Below, in pieces: positions 28,094 to 37,115 of a DNA stretch of 64,000 bases. Each line of letters starts with the position of its first letter. Position 1 is the stretch's first letter. The stretch is from Pseudomonas sp. GM79 (lineage in GTDB: Bacteria; Pseudomonadota; Gammaproteobacteria; Pseudomonadales; Pseudomonadaceae). The stretch is taken from assembly GCF_000282495.1 (NCBI RefSeq), contig NZ_AKJE01000111.1, positions 90,631-154,630 on the forward strand. The letters are read 5' to 3'. A model generated the notes under the pieces. That model searched no databases. It had not been told where the DNA came from and saw only the letters and a program-made list of their open reading frames with translations. The position numbers and the translations under genes are program-made.

Positions 28094-29290
28094 ATGAGCC
28101 TGTTCTCCGCTGTCGAAATGGCACCACGCGATCCAATCCTGGGCCTCAACGAAGCATTCAATGCCGATACCCGTACCAACAAGGTCAACCTGGGGGTCGG
28201 TGTTTACTGCGACGAGGAGGGGCGAATTCCACTCCTGCGCGCCGTTGTCGAAGCCGAGACGATTCGCGCCGCTCAACACGTTTCCCGTGGCTACTTGCCG
28301 ATCGACGGCATCGCCGCCTACGACCAGGCCGTGCAGAAACTGCTGTTCGGCAATGATTCGCCGCTGATCGCCGCTGGCCGGGTTATCACCACCCAAGCCG
28401 TCGGCGGTACTGGCGCGCTGAAAATCGGTGCTGATTTCCTCAAGCAACTGCTACCGAACGCCGTCGTGGCCATCAGCGACCCTAGCTGGGAAAACCACCG
28501 CGCCCTGTTCGAAACCGCTGGTTTCCCGGTGCAGAACTATCGCTACTACGATGCCGCCACCCACGACGTTAACCGTGCAGGCCTGCTCGAAGACCTGAAC
28601 GCCCTGCCGTCCGGCTCCATCGTTGTGCTGCACGCTTGCTGCCACAACCCTACCGGCGTGGACCTGAGCCCGGCGGACTGGAAAAACGTACTGGAAGTGG
28701 TCAAGGCCAAAGGTCACGTGCCATTCCTCGACATGGCTTACCAGGGCTTTGGCGACGGTATCGATGAAGACGCAGCGGCCGTGCGCCTGTTCGCCGAATC
28801 GGACCTGACCTTCTTCGTTTCCAGTTCGTTCTCCAAATCCTTCTCGCTGTACGGCGAGCGCGTTGGCGCCCTGTCGATCGTCAGCGAATCGAAAGAAGAA
28901 GGCGCGCGCGTACTGTCGCAAGTCAAACGCGTGATCCGCACCAACTACTCCAACCCGCCGACCCACGGTGCAAGCATCGTCGCCGCCGTGCTGAACAGCC
29001 CGGTACTGCGTGCCCAGTGGGAAGAGGAACTGGCAGAAATGCGCCTGCGGATTCGCGGCATGCGCATCCAGATGGTCGACTTGCTGGCGAAAAACGCTCC
29101 ACAGCGCGATTTCAGCTTCGTCGGTCGCCAGCGCGGCATGTTCTCCTACTCCGGCCTGACGGTTGAGCAGGTAACCCGCCTGCGCAGCGAGTTCGGCATC
29201 TATGCCCTGGACACCGGCCGCATCTGCGTTGCCGCGCTGAACCAGAGCAACATCGACGCCGTGACCAAGGCCATCGTTCAGGTGATCTGA
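28094..29290 (+). CDS. tyrB: Aromatic-amino-acid aminotransferase (AspC/TyrB family)
   Basis: 398 residues. A PLP-dependent class I transaminase that exchanges amino groups between aromatic (or acidic) amino acids and 2-oxoacids. Family marks: LGVGVYCDEEGRIPLLRAV, the cofactor-ring segment HACCHNPTGVDL, and the PLP lysine in SSSFSKSFSLYGERVGAL; RICVAALN lies near the C-terminal substrate arginine. The split between TyrB/PhhC and AspC specificity cannot be made safely by eye; the symbol follows pseudomonad usage. It diverges from uvrB and ends in a strong terminator. Confidence 0.9.
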   Translation: MSLFSAVEMAPRDPILGLNEAFNADTRTNKVNLGVGVYCDEEGRIPLLRAVVEAETIRAAQHVSRGYLPIDGIAAYDQAVQKLLFGNDSPLIAAGRVITTQAVGGTGALKIGADFLKQLLPNAVVAISDPSWENHRALFETAGFPVQNYRYYDAATHDVNRAGLLEDLNALPSGSIVVLHACCHNPTGVDLSPADWKNVLEVVKAKGHVPFLDMAYQGFGDGIDEDAAAVRLFAESDLTFFVSSSFSKSFSLYGERVGALSIVSESKEEGARVLSQVKRVIRTNYSNPPTHGASIVAAVLNSPVLRAQWEEELAEMRLRIRGMRIQMVDLLAKNAPQRDFSFVGRQRGMFSYSGLTVEQVTRLRSEFGIYALDTGRICVAALNQSNIDAVTKAIVQVI

Positions 29291-29308
29291 GTCCTCGCGT
29301 GATACGAA

Positions 29309-29338
29309 AACGGGAAGCCGCAGGGCTTCCCGTTTTTT
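29309..29338 (+). terminator. Terminator after the aminotransferase gene
   Basis: ACGGGAAGCC-GCA-GGGCTTCCCGT stem followed by TTTTTT, 18 bases past the stop. Confidence 0.9.
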
Positions 29339-29400
29339 ATTTGTCTTTGATAATTCCCAGTTCGGCGACCGGTCGCTCTAGACTGCACGCAGATCAAACA

Positions 29401-29489
29401 TGTGGGAGCGGGCTTGCTCGCGAAAGCGGTCTATCTGTCACATTGATGCTGGATGTGCCGCCGCCTTCGCGAGCAAGCCCGCTCCCACA
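29401..29489. repeat. Inverted REP pair
   Basis: TGTGGGAGCGGGCTTGCTCG and its inverted copy about 38 bases apart, between the aminotransferase terminator and a small membrane-protein gene. Confidence 0.9.
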
Positions 29490-29525
29490 GGTTATGAGTA
29501 CACCCGAGAATTCTTGAGAACCCAC

Positions 29526-29726
29526 ATGAAAAACGATGACCTACGCGCCGACCGCGACGAGCTGGACCACTTCGCGCCCCGCCCTTCGGCCAAACGCGGT
29601 AATAACCTGGTCCTGCAAGTGGCTGCGGGCGTATTCCTTGGCGGCCTGGCCTTGTGGCTGGTGCAACTGGCCGCCACGATGCTGTACGCCAAGCTGATGC
29701 TCGGCACCATTACCTTCGGCGGTTAA
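29526..29726 (+). CDS. Small single-span membrane protein, function unknown
   Basis: 66 residues. A charged N-terminus (MKNDDLRADRDELDHF) is followed by one hydrophobic helix at about 30-58 (VLQVAAGVFLGGLALWLVQL) and a short tail. GAGAAC precedes the start weakly. It overlaps the end of the convergent small gene by 4 bases. No family recognised; codon use is like that of its neighbours, so it is probably real. Confidence 0.65.
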   Translation: MKNDDLRADRDELDHFAPRPSAKRGNNLVLQVAAGVFLGGLALWLVQLAATMLYAKLMLGTITFGG

Positions 29727-29953
29727 GCCAATTCGGTTGCACGCTGGCTGGCCGCGTCGTCATAGGCCACATAAAGCGACTCGGCCACCTGGCTTTTGAT
29801 CGCCTTGGTGCTTTCCAGGCCCAAAACAAAACCTTCGGCCTTGCCGCCCGCGCGGTTCAATTCGTCAGCGGTGCTGGCCTGAGTGATTGCGTCGAACAGT
29901 TTCTCGGCGTGCGGACCAACACCTTTGGGCAGGCTGATCTGAGCGATGCTCAT
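29723..29953 (-). CDS. Small conserved hypothetical protein
   Basis: 76 residues from ATG at 29953 (MSIAQISLPKGVGPHAEKLF); a longer frame to 30004 exists but adds an unlikely basic leader. It is soluble and predicted helical, with no cysteine. It seems to be a pseudomonad-type protein; no function can be given. The 225 bases between its start and tRNA-Asn hold its presumed promoter and that of the tRNA. Confidence 0.65.
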   Translation of the reverse strand: MSIAQISLPKGVGPHAEKLFDAITQASTADELNRAGGKAEGFVLGLESTKAIKSQVAESLYVAYDDAASQRATELA

Positions 29954-30141
29954 GCGAACACCCCGCTGTTTTGAAGTGTGAGGGTTGGGTGATTCATGGC
30001 GCATACCTTTTCGGCTGAGGGCCGGCAGCGCGTGTCACCACTTCCGGGCGCCCATGGTAGACCTCTACCGCGATTCTGGTAACCGCCAATGGCCGATAAC
30101 CCCCTCCGATCCGATGAAAACATCAAACTGCCGACAGAGGC

Positions 30142-30169
30142 TTGACTTCTCTTTTTGAATCAGTAACAT
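30142..30169 (+). promoter_or_regulatory. Promoter of tRNA-Asn
   Basis: TTGACT (30142-30147), a 16-base spacer, and TAACAT (30164-30169), about 10 bases before the mature tRNA. Confidence 0.65.
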
Positions 30170-30178
30170 AGACGCCAT

Positions 30179-30254
<76 letters not shown>

Positions 30255-30296
30255 TACAAGGTTCCAGAGAAAGTTTCCAAAATCTCTGAACCCCCG

Positions 30297-30325
30297 AAAA
30301 ACCCGCCTTTTGGCGGGTTTTTTTC
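30297..30325 (+). terminator. Terminator after tRNA-Asn
   Basis: AACCCGCC-TTTT-GGCGGGTT stem followed by TTTTT. It may also serve the convergent RND pump gene, whose stop is at 30354. Confidence 0.85.
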
Positions 30326-30353
30326 GTTTTGGCGTTTTGTCAGCACTCAGGTA

Positions 30354-33300
30354 TCAAGCAACATGAGTGTTCGCTGCAAGCTCATACGCGGGCTCGGGCT
30401 TGATCTTGAACCAGAGGGCGTACATCGCTGGCAGGAACACCAGGGTCAGCACGGTGCCGGCAAACGTACCGCCAATCAGGGTGTAGGCCAGCGTTCCCCA
30501 GAACACCGAATGGGTCAGCGGAATGAACGCCAGCATTGCCGCCAACGCCGTGAGAATCACGGGCCTCGCGCGCTGCACAGTGGCTTCGACCACGGCGTTG
30601 TAAGGCGACAGGCCGGCTTGCTCATTGGAGTGAATCTGCCCGATGAGGATCAGCGTGTTGCGCATCAGAATCCCTGACAAGGCAATCAGTCCCACCAAGG
30701 CGTTGATCCCGAAGGGTTGCTGGAACAGCAGCAGAATTGGCACCACACCAATCAGGCCCAAAGGCGCAGTAGCGAACACCATCATCATTGCCGACATCGA
30801 GCGCACCTGAATGATGATGGTCAGCAACATCAGCGCGATCATGATCGGGAACAACGGTAGCAATGCCTTGTTCGCTTTACCCGACTCCTCGATCGAGCCG
30901 GCAAACTCGATCCGGTAGCCCGCCGGCAGTTTTTCGATGATGGGCTGCAACTGCGTTATCAAGGCGTTGGAGACATCGGGAGGCTGAAGACCTTCAGCCA
31001 CGTCACCACGCACAGTTATCGTCGGCGTACGATCACGACGTCGCAGAATGGGTTCCTCCATGCGCACATCCACCGCCCCTACCTGGGACAGCGACACGCG
31101 CTGCCCTTGGGCACCGGTCAGCGTGAAGGCGGCAATTTTCGACGGATCCAGACGCGTCTCTCCCGCCGAGCGAGCAACTACCTGAACCGAACGAATATCC
31201 TCACGCACCTCGGTGACAGGCACCCCCGTGAGCAGGAATTGCAGCTGTTGCGCGACATCGGTCGAGGTCAAGCCGAATGCTTGCAGGCGATCCTGATCCA
31301 GCGTGAGATGAAGTGCCGGTGCGCGCTCGCCCAAATCGGTGTTGACGGTCCTCATCATGGGGCTGGCGGTCATGACCTCACGCACCTGCGCGGCGATATC
31401 CCGCAACACTGCGGGGTCGGCGCCCATCACCCGAAAGGCCACCGGATACGGTGAATAAGGACCAAATACCAACTGCGTCACCCGCACCCGGGCTTCAGGC
31501 GCCAAGCCATCGGCTACGGCTTGCCTGAGGCGGAGCTTGAGCGCCTCGCGCTCTTGCTGACTCGTGGTCAGGACGACGATTTTTGCGAAGGATGGATCGG
31601 GTAGCTCAGGGGCCATCGCCAAATAGAAGCGCGGTGCGCCCTGGCCAATGTAAGCGGTGACGATCCTGGCTTCCGACTGCAGAGCCAACCACGCCTCGAC
31701 CTTGGCCGCGGCCACATCAGTCTGCTCTATAGAGGTGCCGTAAGGCATCTGCACCTCAACCAGCACCTCAGGTCGGTCGGACGTTGGAAAGAACTGCTTC
31801 TTGACCACGCCCATGCCCAGAATCGCAACAACAAACAAGCCAACGACGGATGCAGCCACCAGGCCTTTGCGGCGGATCACACTGCCCAGCAGGCGCCTGA
31901 AACGCTGGTAGTTCGGTGTACCGTAAATCGCCGTATGCCCGCCTTCAGGCACCTTGATCTGCGGCAGCAGTTTGACGCCCAGGTAAGGGGTAAACACCAC
32001 GGCCACCACCCAGGAAGTGATCAGCGCAATGCCAACGATCCAGAACATGTTCGCGGTGTATTCACCTGCGGTCGACTTGGCAAAACCGTTGGGCATAAAG
32101 CCGATCGCCGTCACCAATGTCCCCGACAACATCGGCGCGGCCGTGTGGCTCCAGGCATAAGCGGAGGCCTTGATTCGGTCGTAGCCCTCCTCCATCTTCA
32201 CCACCATCATTTCAATGGCAATGATTGCATCGTCCACCAGCAGCCCCAATGCCAGAATCAACGAACCCAGGGTAATTCGATCGAAGTCTTTGCCCGTGGC
32301 CGCCATGACAATGAACACGGCCGCCAGGGTCAGCGGCACCGCCGCGGCAACCACAACGCCGACACGCCAGCCCATGCTGAGGAAACACACCAGCAGCACC
32401 ACGCCCAGGGCAGCAAAAAACTTCACCATGAACTCGTTGACGGATGCGCCAATATTCACCGCCTGATCCGTGACCTTGGTCAGGCTCATGCCCAAAGGCA
32501 TCTGCTCGTTGATCGCTGTTGCCTCGGCCTCCAGCGACTTCCCCAGATCCAGACCGTTCCAGCCATCGCGCATAACCACGCCGAGCAACAATGCGGGCTC
32601 GCCATTGTTGCGTACCAGGAACGTCGCAGGGTCCTCATAACCGCGCTTGACCTCAGCCACATCGGACAACTTGAGGGTTCTGCCCTGCACCGTCAGTGGG
32701 GTATTACGAATCTTCTGCAGGTCATCAAACGCGCCATCCAGGCGGATGAAAACCTGTGGGCCCTTAGCTTCAACCGAGCCGGCCGGCGTTATCATGTTCT
32801 GCGTGTTCAACGCACTGAAGATGTCTCGTGCGGAAATGCCCAATGTCGCCAGACGCTCGTAGGACAGCTCGACAAAAATGCGCTCGGCCTGTTCACCGAT
32901 GATGTTGACCTTCTTCACACCCGCCACATGCAGCAGACGCTGGCGCAAGCTCTCGGCTTCGCGCACCAACAGACGTTGCGGCTCGCCCTTGGCCTTGAGC
33001 GCATAGAGCGCGAAGGTGACATCGGAATACTCATCATTGACCATCGGGCCGATCACCCCTGACGGCAACCCCTTCTGCTCATCCAGGATTTTCTTGCGCG
33101 CCTGGTAAAACTCCTCCTGGACGGCTGAGGGCGGCGTGCTATCAAGCAGATAAACCGTGGTGAATGCCAAGCCGGGCCGGGTAAAGGTCTCGGTCCGGTC
33201 GTACCAACGCAGTTCCTGCATGCGTTTTTCCAGCTTTTCTACCACCTGGTCTTGCATCTCCTGGGCCGTCGCCCCAGGCCAGGCGGTGACCACCGTCATT

Positions 33301-33440
33301 TGTTTAATGGTGAATGCGGGGTCTTCCGCACGCCCCAGTTTGAAGAAGGCGTACAACCCACCCACAGAAATCAGCAGGATCAAAAACAGGGTGATTGAGC
33401 GCTCGCGTACGGCCAGCGCCGAAAGATTGAAGCCGCTCAT
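30354..33440 (-). CDS. RND efflux transporter, inner-membrane pump (HAE1/AcrB class)
   Basis: 1028 residues, full length for the class. Twelve membrane helices are expected: one at the N-terminus (ITLFLILLISVGGLYAFF), six around 340-540, and the mirror set in the second half. The proton-relay pair of aspartates is visible in LGLLVDDAIIAIEMM near residue 405. Two large periplasmic loops begin with KQMTVVTAWPGATAQEMQDQ and FPTSDRPEVLVEVQMPYG. It would expel organic compounds across the envelope with the adaptor and outer-membrane channel encoded alongside. The start overlaps the adaptor stop as ATGA. Substrates unknown. Confidence 0.95.
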   Translation of the reverse strand: MSGFNLSALAVRERSITLFLILLISVGGLYAFFKLGRAEDPAFTIKQMTVVTAWPGATAQEMQDQVVEKLEKRMQELRWYDRTETFTRPGLAFTTVYLLDSTPPSAVQEEFYQARKKILDEQKGLPSGVIGPMVNDEYSDVTFALYALKAKGEPQRLLVREAESLRQRLLHVAGVKKVNIIGEQAERIFVELSYERLATLGISARDIFSALNTQNMITPAGSVEAKGPQVFIRLDGAFDDLQKIRNTPLTVQGRTLKLSDVAEVKRGYEDPATFLVRNNGEPALLLGVVMRDGWNGLDLGKSLEAEATAINEQMPLGMSLTKVTDQAVNIGASVNEFMVKFFAALGVVLLVCFLSMGWRVGVVVAAAVPLTLAAVFIVMAATGKDFDRITLGSLILALGLLVDDAIIAIEMMVVKMEEGYDRIKASAYAWSHTAAPMLSGTLVTAIGFMPNGFAKSTAGEYTANMFWIVGIALITSWVVAVVFTPYLGVKLLPQIKVPEGGHTAIYGTPNYQRFRRLLGSVIRRKGLVAASVVGLFVVAILGMGVVKKQFFPTSDRPEVLVEVQMPYGTSIEQTDVAAAKVEAWLALQSEARIVTAYIGQGAPRFYLAMAPELPDPSFAKIVVLTTSQQEREALKLRLRQAVADGLAPEARVRVTQLVFGPYSPYPVAFRVMGADPAVLRDIAAQVREVMTASPMMRTVNTDLGERAPALHLTLDQDRLQAFGLTSTDVAQQLQFLLTGVPVTEVREDIRSVQVVARSAGETRLDPSKIAAFTLTGAQGQRVSLSQVGAVDVRMEEPILRRRDRTPTITVRGDVAEGLQPPDVSNALITQLQPIIEKLPAGYRIEFAGSIEESGKANKALLPLFPIMIALMLLTIIIQVRSMSAMMMVFATAPLGLIGVVPILLLFQQPFGINALVGLIALSGILMRNTLILIGQIHSNEQAGLSPYNAVVEATVQRARPVILTALAAMLAFIPLTHSVFWGTLAYTLIGGTFAGTVLTLVFLPAMYALWFKIKPEPAYELAANTHVA

Positions 33441-34558
33441 CGACTTACCTCAACCACTGAATTTTGCGGAGCATCGGCGAGTTCAGTCCTGACCTTCTCT
33501 CCCTCGCTCAGCAAGTGAGCACCCAATACGACAACACGATCACCCACCTGCAGATCCCCCGTCACGCGCACGCTGGCCTCGTTATTCAGGCTGCGAACCT
33601 TGACCGGGCGCCATACCACATGCTCCGGCTCTCCCCCAACCACCCAGACACCCGGGCCTTTACCCCCGTCGTAGAGGGCCCCCATGGGCACCTGGAATTC
33701 CTTGGCATCAGCAACATCCGTGTCGGCGATAACCACTGAGATCGTCGAACCCAGGGTGGCGTTGGAGAGCGCCCCTTCCAGCACATAACGCGCTTCAAAC
33801 GTTCGGGTCTGTCGGTCTGCAGAGTCGGACAGCTGACGTAAACGGGCGCTGCCTGCACGCTGGTTCTGCCCGTAGAGCTCAACCGTCGCCGCCGAGCCCA
33901 GCGCAGGACGTAGCGTCTCGGGTAACTGGATCACGGCCTCGCGCTGCCCTGAATGGGCAACGCGTACCACCATCTGTCCTGCGCCAACCACCTGACCCGG
34001 CTCCGCCAAGGTATCCACTACAACCCCATCAGCATCCGCCAGCAACGTCGAATAACCGGTCGCGTTTTTCGCCACATCAGCCTGAGCCCGGGCAGCGTTT
34101 AGCTGAGCCTTCGCCGAGTCGGCAGCCGCTTTGATCCCTGCGTAAGCTGAGGCAGATACCGCACCGACGGACACCAAATCACGGTAGCGAAGTTCATCAT
34201 CGGAGGCCTGCCGGGCTCGGGCCATAGCGGCCAGCACCGCTTCCTGCTGCGCCCTGGCGGTCAGCGTCAGGTCGTTGGCATCGATGCGCATAAGTGGCTG
34301 CCCACGTTTGACACTCTGCCCAGCGTCCACCAAGCGCTCCAAGACTTTCCCAGGCACCCGAAAACCGAGATCGCTCTGAACTCGAGCCGCGACGATACCG
34401 GTGAATACCCGTGCCGCAGGCACGGAGGGTTGAACCACGCCGATGCGCACCAAGGGCACTTGAAGGCGAGGATCGGCAGGCGTGGCCTCGTTGCAGGCCG
34501 CCAGGGCAAACGGCAACAAGGCAATGAAAATGAGTGACATGCGATGGCGCTGGATCAT
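33437..34558 (-). CDS. RND efflux periplasmic adaptor (MFP) lipoprotein
   Basis: 373 residues. A lipobox LPFALAAC puts the lipidated cysteine near residue 21. The hairpin/lipoyl halves are FRVPGKVLERLVDAGQSVKRGQPL and, after an alpha-hairpin of Ala-rich helices (about 80-150), LLADADGVVVDTLAEPGQVV. A beta-barrel and the membrane-proximal domain follow. It bridges the RND pump and the outer-membrane factor. First gene of the adaptor-pump pair, repressed in all likelihood by the TetR protein encoded next to it. Confidence 0.93.
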   Translation of the reverse strand: MIQRHRMSLIFIALLPFALAACNEATPADPRLQVPLVRIGVVQPSVPAARVFTGIVAARVQSDLGFRVPGKVLERLVDAGQSVKRGQPLMRIDANDLTLTARAQQEAVLAAMARARQASDDELRYRDLVSVGAVSASAYAGIKAAADSAKAQLNAARAQADVAKNATGYSTLLADADGVVVDTLAEPGQVVGAGQMVVRVAHSGQREAVIQLPETLRPALGSAATVELYGQNQRAGSARLRQLSDSADRQTRTFEARYVLEGALSNATLGSTISVVIADTDVADAKEFQVPMGALYDGGKGPGVWVVGGEPEHVVWRPVKVRSLNNEASVRVTGDLQVGDRVVVLGAHLLSEGEKVRTELADAPQNSVVEVSR

Positions 34559-34587
34559 AAAGACCTCTCGGTAGCGGATGCACCATA

Positions 34588-34620
34588 CTTATTCAAGTGA
34601 CCAATTCTGTCAATAGTCAC
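34588..34620 (-). promoter_or_regulatory. Promoter and TetR operator candidate of the adaptor-pump operon
   Basis: On the minus strand TTGACA at 34608-34613 is followed after 16 bases by TAAGTA. A 24-base dyad GTGAC-N14-GTCAC (34597-34620) overlaps the -35 and spacer. The same dyad, with the same spacing and the shared start GTGACCAA, stands at the outer-membrane factor promoter. Confidence 0.65.
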
Positions 34621-34737
34621 CACCGAGACGAATGAACATTCCCCAACTTGATCAGAGCAAGGCAGAGAGGCTTGATATCTGGTTTTTTCAGGCGCACACG
34701 CTGATACGGATGCGCAGCGCATCCGTCAGCGGACGGT

Positions 34738-35358
34738 TTAAGGCATCAGGCTGCGCAGAACAAGATTGGAGATAAGAGAAGGGGCTTCTTCAACAAAATC
34801 GAGGTTGTACTGCAATAGCAAAGGATTGATAAAGGGCCGTAGAGCAAGATGAATCGCCTCTACCGTCTCGTCCAGCGGTGTCTTGCGTTCAAACTCGCCG
34901 AGCTCTCGCCCCTCACGCACGATTTGCGACACGAAGCTCTTGATCTGAGCGTCATAGACTTGTGAGCTGGGCCAGCGCTCCGATGCGGCGAACGCTGCGA
35001 TGTCATAGAGTTTACGGTCATTAAAGAACAGGCTCACACCTGTAGCGATTAAGGTTTTGACCAGGCGCCGAAAACGTTCAGTCGGCGAGATGCCGTCTAC
35101 ATTGATGGCCTGCTCAACTGCCGCAACGATTTCAGTCAGGCAATTTGTACAGATTGCTTCACCAATCGCCTGCTTGGATTCAAAGAATTTGTAGATGTAA
35201 GCCTTGGAAAAGCCGATGGCCTTGGCTAGGTCAGAAACCGTTGTTTTGCCATAACCGTACTGACTGAAATGCTCGTTGGCCGCCGCGACAATCTGGTCTC
35301 GAATGTCATGATCGACTGGGCCACGGGCGCTGGGCGAAGAAACTGATGGCTGATTCAT
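34738..35358 (-). CDS. TetR-family regulator of the RND efflux system
   Basis: 206 residues. Helix-turn-helix: QIVAAANEHFSQYGYGKTTV and LAKAIGFSKAYIYKFFESKQAIGEAI. The C-terminal domain has two near-adjacent cysteines only in the CTNCL segment near residue 75. It lies between the adaptor gene and the divergent outer-membrane factor gene, so it is the obvious repressor of both. The 179 bases between its stop and the adaptor start contain the operator described separately. Confidence 0.92.
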   Translation of the reverse strand: MNQPSVSSPSARGPVDHDIRDQIVAAANEHFSQYGYGKTTVSDLAKAIGFSKAYIYKFFESKQAIGEAICTNCLTEIVAAVEQAINVDGISPTERFRRLVKTLIATGVSLFFNDRKLYDIAAFAASERWPSSQVYDAQIKSFVSQIVREGRELGEFERKTPLDETVEAIHLALRPFINPLLLQYNLDFVEEAPSLISNLVLRSLMP

Positions 35359-35386
35359 GCGAGCAGCTTACTCATCCCAAAGGTGG

Positions 35387-35420
35387 TTGACAACTTGTGA
35401 CCAAATTGTAATATCGTCAC
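35387..35420 (+). promoter_or_regulatory. Promoter and TetR operator candidate of the outer-membrane factor gene
   Basis: TTGACA (35387-35392), a 16-base spacer, and TAATAT (35409-35414) form a strong promoter. The dyad GTGAC-N14-GTCAC at 35397-35420 covers the spacer and -10, so a bound repressor would block RNA polymerase. Confidence 0.7.
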
Positions 35421-35445
35421 AAAACAACCCTTTCGCAGGTATCGC

Positions 35446-36963
35446 ATGCACCCTCCTCCTCGTTTCGCCGGCTTACTGTGTTTGGGTATGGTTGCAGGTT
35501 GCGCAGTGGGCCCCGACTACTCAGAACCTAGTGTGGAATTGCCCGAGCATTTCTCGGCGCAAACGTCCAAGGCACGACAAGTGGGCGCCGCAAATGCCGA
35601 TCTCTCCGCTTGGTGGAATGCATTTAATGACCCGATACTCAATCAGCTGATAAATCGATCACTTGAACAGAACCTCGATTTAGCCCAGGCAAGTGCAAGG
35701 ATCGAGCAGGCTCGCGCCGGTTTGGGCGCAGCTAACGCAGCTCTCCTGCCGTCGGCTACCGTCAACGGTCAAGCGGCCCGAGCCCGTCAGTCATTGGAGA
35801 CTCCGTTGGGTCAAGTGCTGAATTCAGCCCCTTCCTACAATCGCTACGGCAGTGCCTATGAGGCGAATTTGAATGCCGGTTGGGAGCTGGATGTGTTTGG
35901 CGGGCTGCGCCGAGGTAAAGAAGCCGCCTTCGCCGATTATCAGGCCTCACAAGCCGGGGCGATTGCCACACGCCTGGCAGTGGTCGCGCAGACAGCCGAT
36001 CTTTACATCAGCCTCCGTGGCCTTCAAGCACGCCTGGAAATAGCCCGCCAGCAAGTAGACACACGACAACAACTGCTCACCACCATCGAACATCTCTACG
36101 CAAAAGGCCTGGCGGCTGAACTGCAGTTGAACCAGACCCAAGGCGCGCTGAATCAAGCGCAGGCCACCGTTCCGGTACTGCAAGCAGGCATTGACGCGGC
36201 AATGAATGCGCTGGATGTCATGTTGGGCAAGGCGCCCGGCACTTATAGCGCGCAGTTGACTAAGCCGGCGCCCATCCCTGATGTGCCAGGCCTCTCGGAC
36301 ATGGGGGCTCCGGCCGACCTGCTGCGTCGGCGTCCAGACTTGATCGTCGCTGAGCGCCGACTTGCGGCATCCAACGCACGCATCGGCGAAGCCATGTCCG
36401 AGTACTACCCCAAACTGTCTGTGGGGGCGCTGCTCGGCAGTGCTACCTCGGTATCCAGCACAAACCTGTTCAGCAACGGCGCCAGTCAGGCTTCGGCGGC
36501 ACTGGGATTACGTTGGAGGCTGTTCGATTTTGGCCGCATCAACGCTCAAATTGATTTGGCGAAAGGCCAGGAAGCCGAAGCCTTAGCCGCTTACCGCCAG
36601 TCCGTTCTGCGGGCCTGCGAAGATGTGGAAAGCGCTTTTTCAGCGCTGATCAACCGCGAGCAACAATCGACACAACTCGCCCAGGGTGAGTCGGCGTATG
36701 CGAAAGCCCGAGCGACGTCGTTTGTCGCTTATGAAAAAGGCGTGGTCAGCCTGATCGAAGTGCTGGATGCCGATGAACACCTTTTAGCGGCATCTGATGG
36801 CAGAGCTCAGGCACAAACTGAATTGGCTCGCGCTGCAGTGGCCACGTTCAAAGCATTGGGCGGCGGTTGGCAGCGGGACGACTCAGATGCTCGCGTTATC
36901 TCAAAAAGAGCGGGAACTCGAATGTTTTTTCCTGATCCAGGGATATCGAAAGAACTCCAATAA
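35446..36963 (+). CDS. Outer-membrane efflux lipoprotein (NodT/OprM family)
   Basis: 505 residues. A lipoprotein signal (LCLGMVAGCAVGPDY) is followed by the two OEP repeats: FNDPILNQLINRSLEQNLDL...ARIEQARAGLGAANAALLP and, later, DLLRRRPDLIVAERRLAASN...EYYPKLSVGALLG. It forms the trimeric exit duct for the RND pump. The C-terminal tail past ALGGGWQ is longer than usual and rich in charged residues. It is transcribed away from the regulator and pump genes. Confidence 0.94.
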   Translation: MHPPPRFAGLLCLGMVAGCAVGPDYSEPSVELPEHFSAQTSKARQVGAANADLSAWWNAFNDPILNQLINRSLEQNLDLAQASARIEQARAGLGAANAALLPSATVNGQAARARQSLETPLGQVLNSAPSYNRYGSAYEANLNAGWELDVFGGLRRGKEAAFADYQASQAGAIATRLAVVAQTADLYISLRGLQARLEIARQQVDTRQQLLTTIEHLYAKGLAAELQLNQTQGALNQAQATVPVLQAGIDAAMNALDVMLGKAPGTYSAQLTKPAPIPDVPGLSDMGAPADLLRRRPDLIVAERRLAASNARIGEAMSEYYPKLSVGALLGSATSVSSTNLFSNGASQASAALGLRWRLFDFGRINAQIDLAKGQEAEALAAYRQSVLRACEDVESAFSALINREQQSTQLAQGESAYAKARATSFVAYEKGVVSLIEVLDADEHLLAASDGRAQAQTELARAAVATFKALGGGWQRDDSDARVISKRAGTRMFFPDPGISKELQ

Positions 36964-36999
36964 AAAGATTCAGGGGCTTTTCTGTGCTCGCCATAAAGT

Positions 37000-37087
37000 C
37001 AAAAGATCGCAGCCTGCGGCAGCTCCTACGGAGATCGCATCTCACACGAATTCCCTTAGGAGCTGCCGTAGGCTGCGATCTTTTGAT
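37000..37087. repeat. Inverted pair of AGATCGCAGCC...GGCAGCTCCTAC repeats
   Basis: CAAAAGATCGCAGCC plus TGCGGCAGCTCCTACG on the left and the near-exact reverse complement on the right form a 31-base inverted repeat around a 26-base centre. Same family as the half copy at 23.93 kb. Sits between two convergent genes and could fold as a long hairpin. Confidence 0.85.
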
Positions 37088-37115
37088 CTACCTGCCTTTT
37101 TACCGGGTACCGCCG

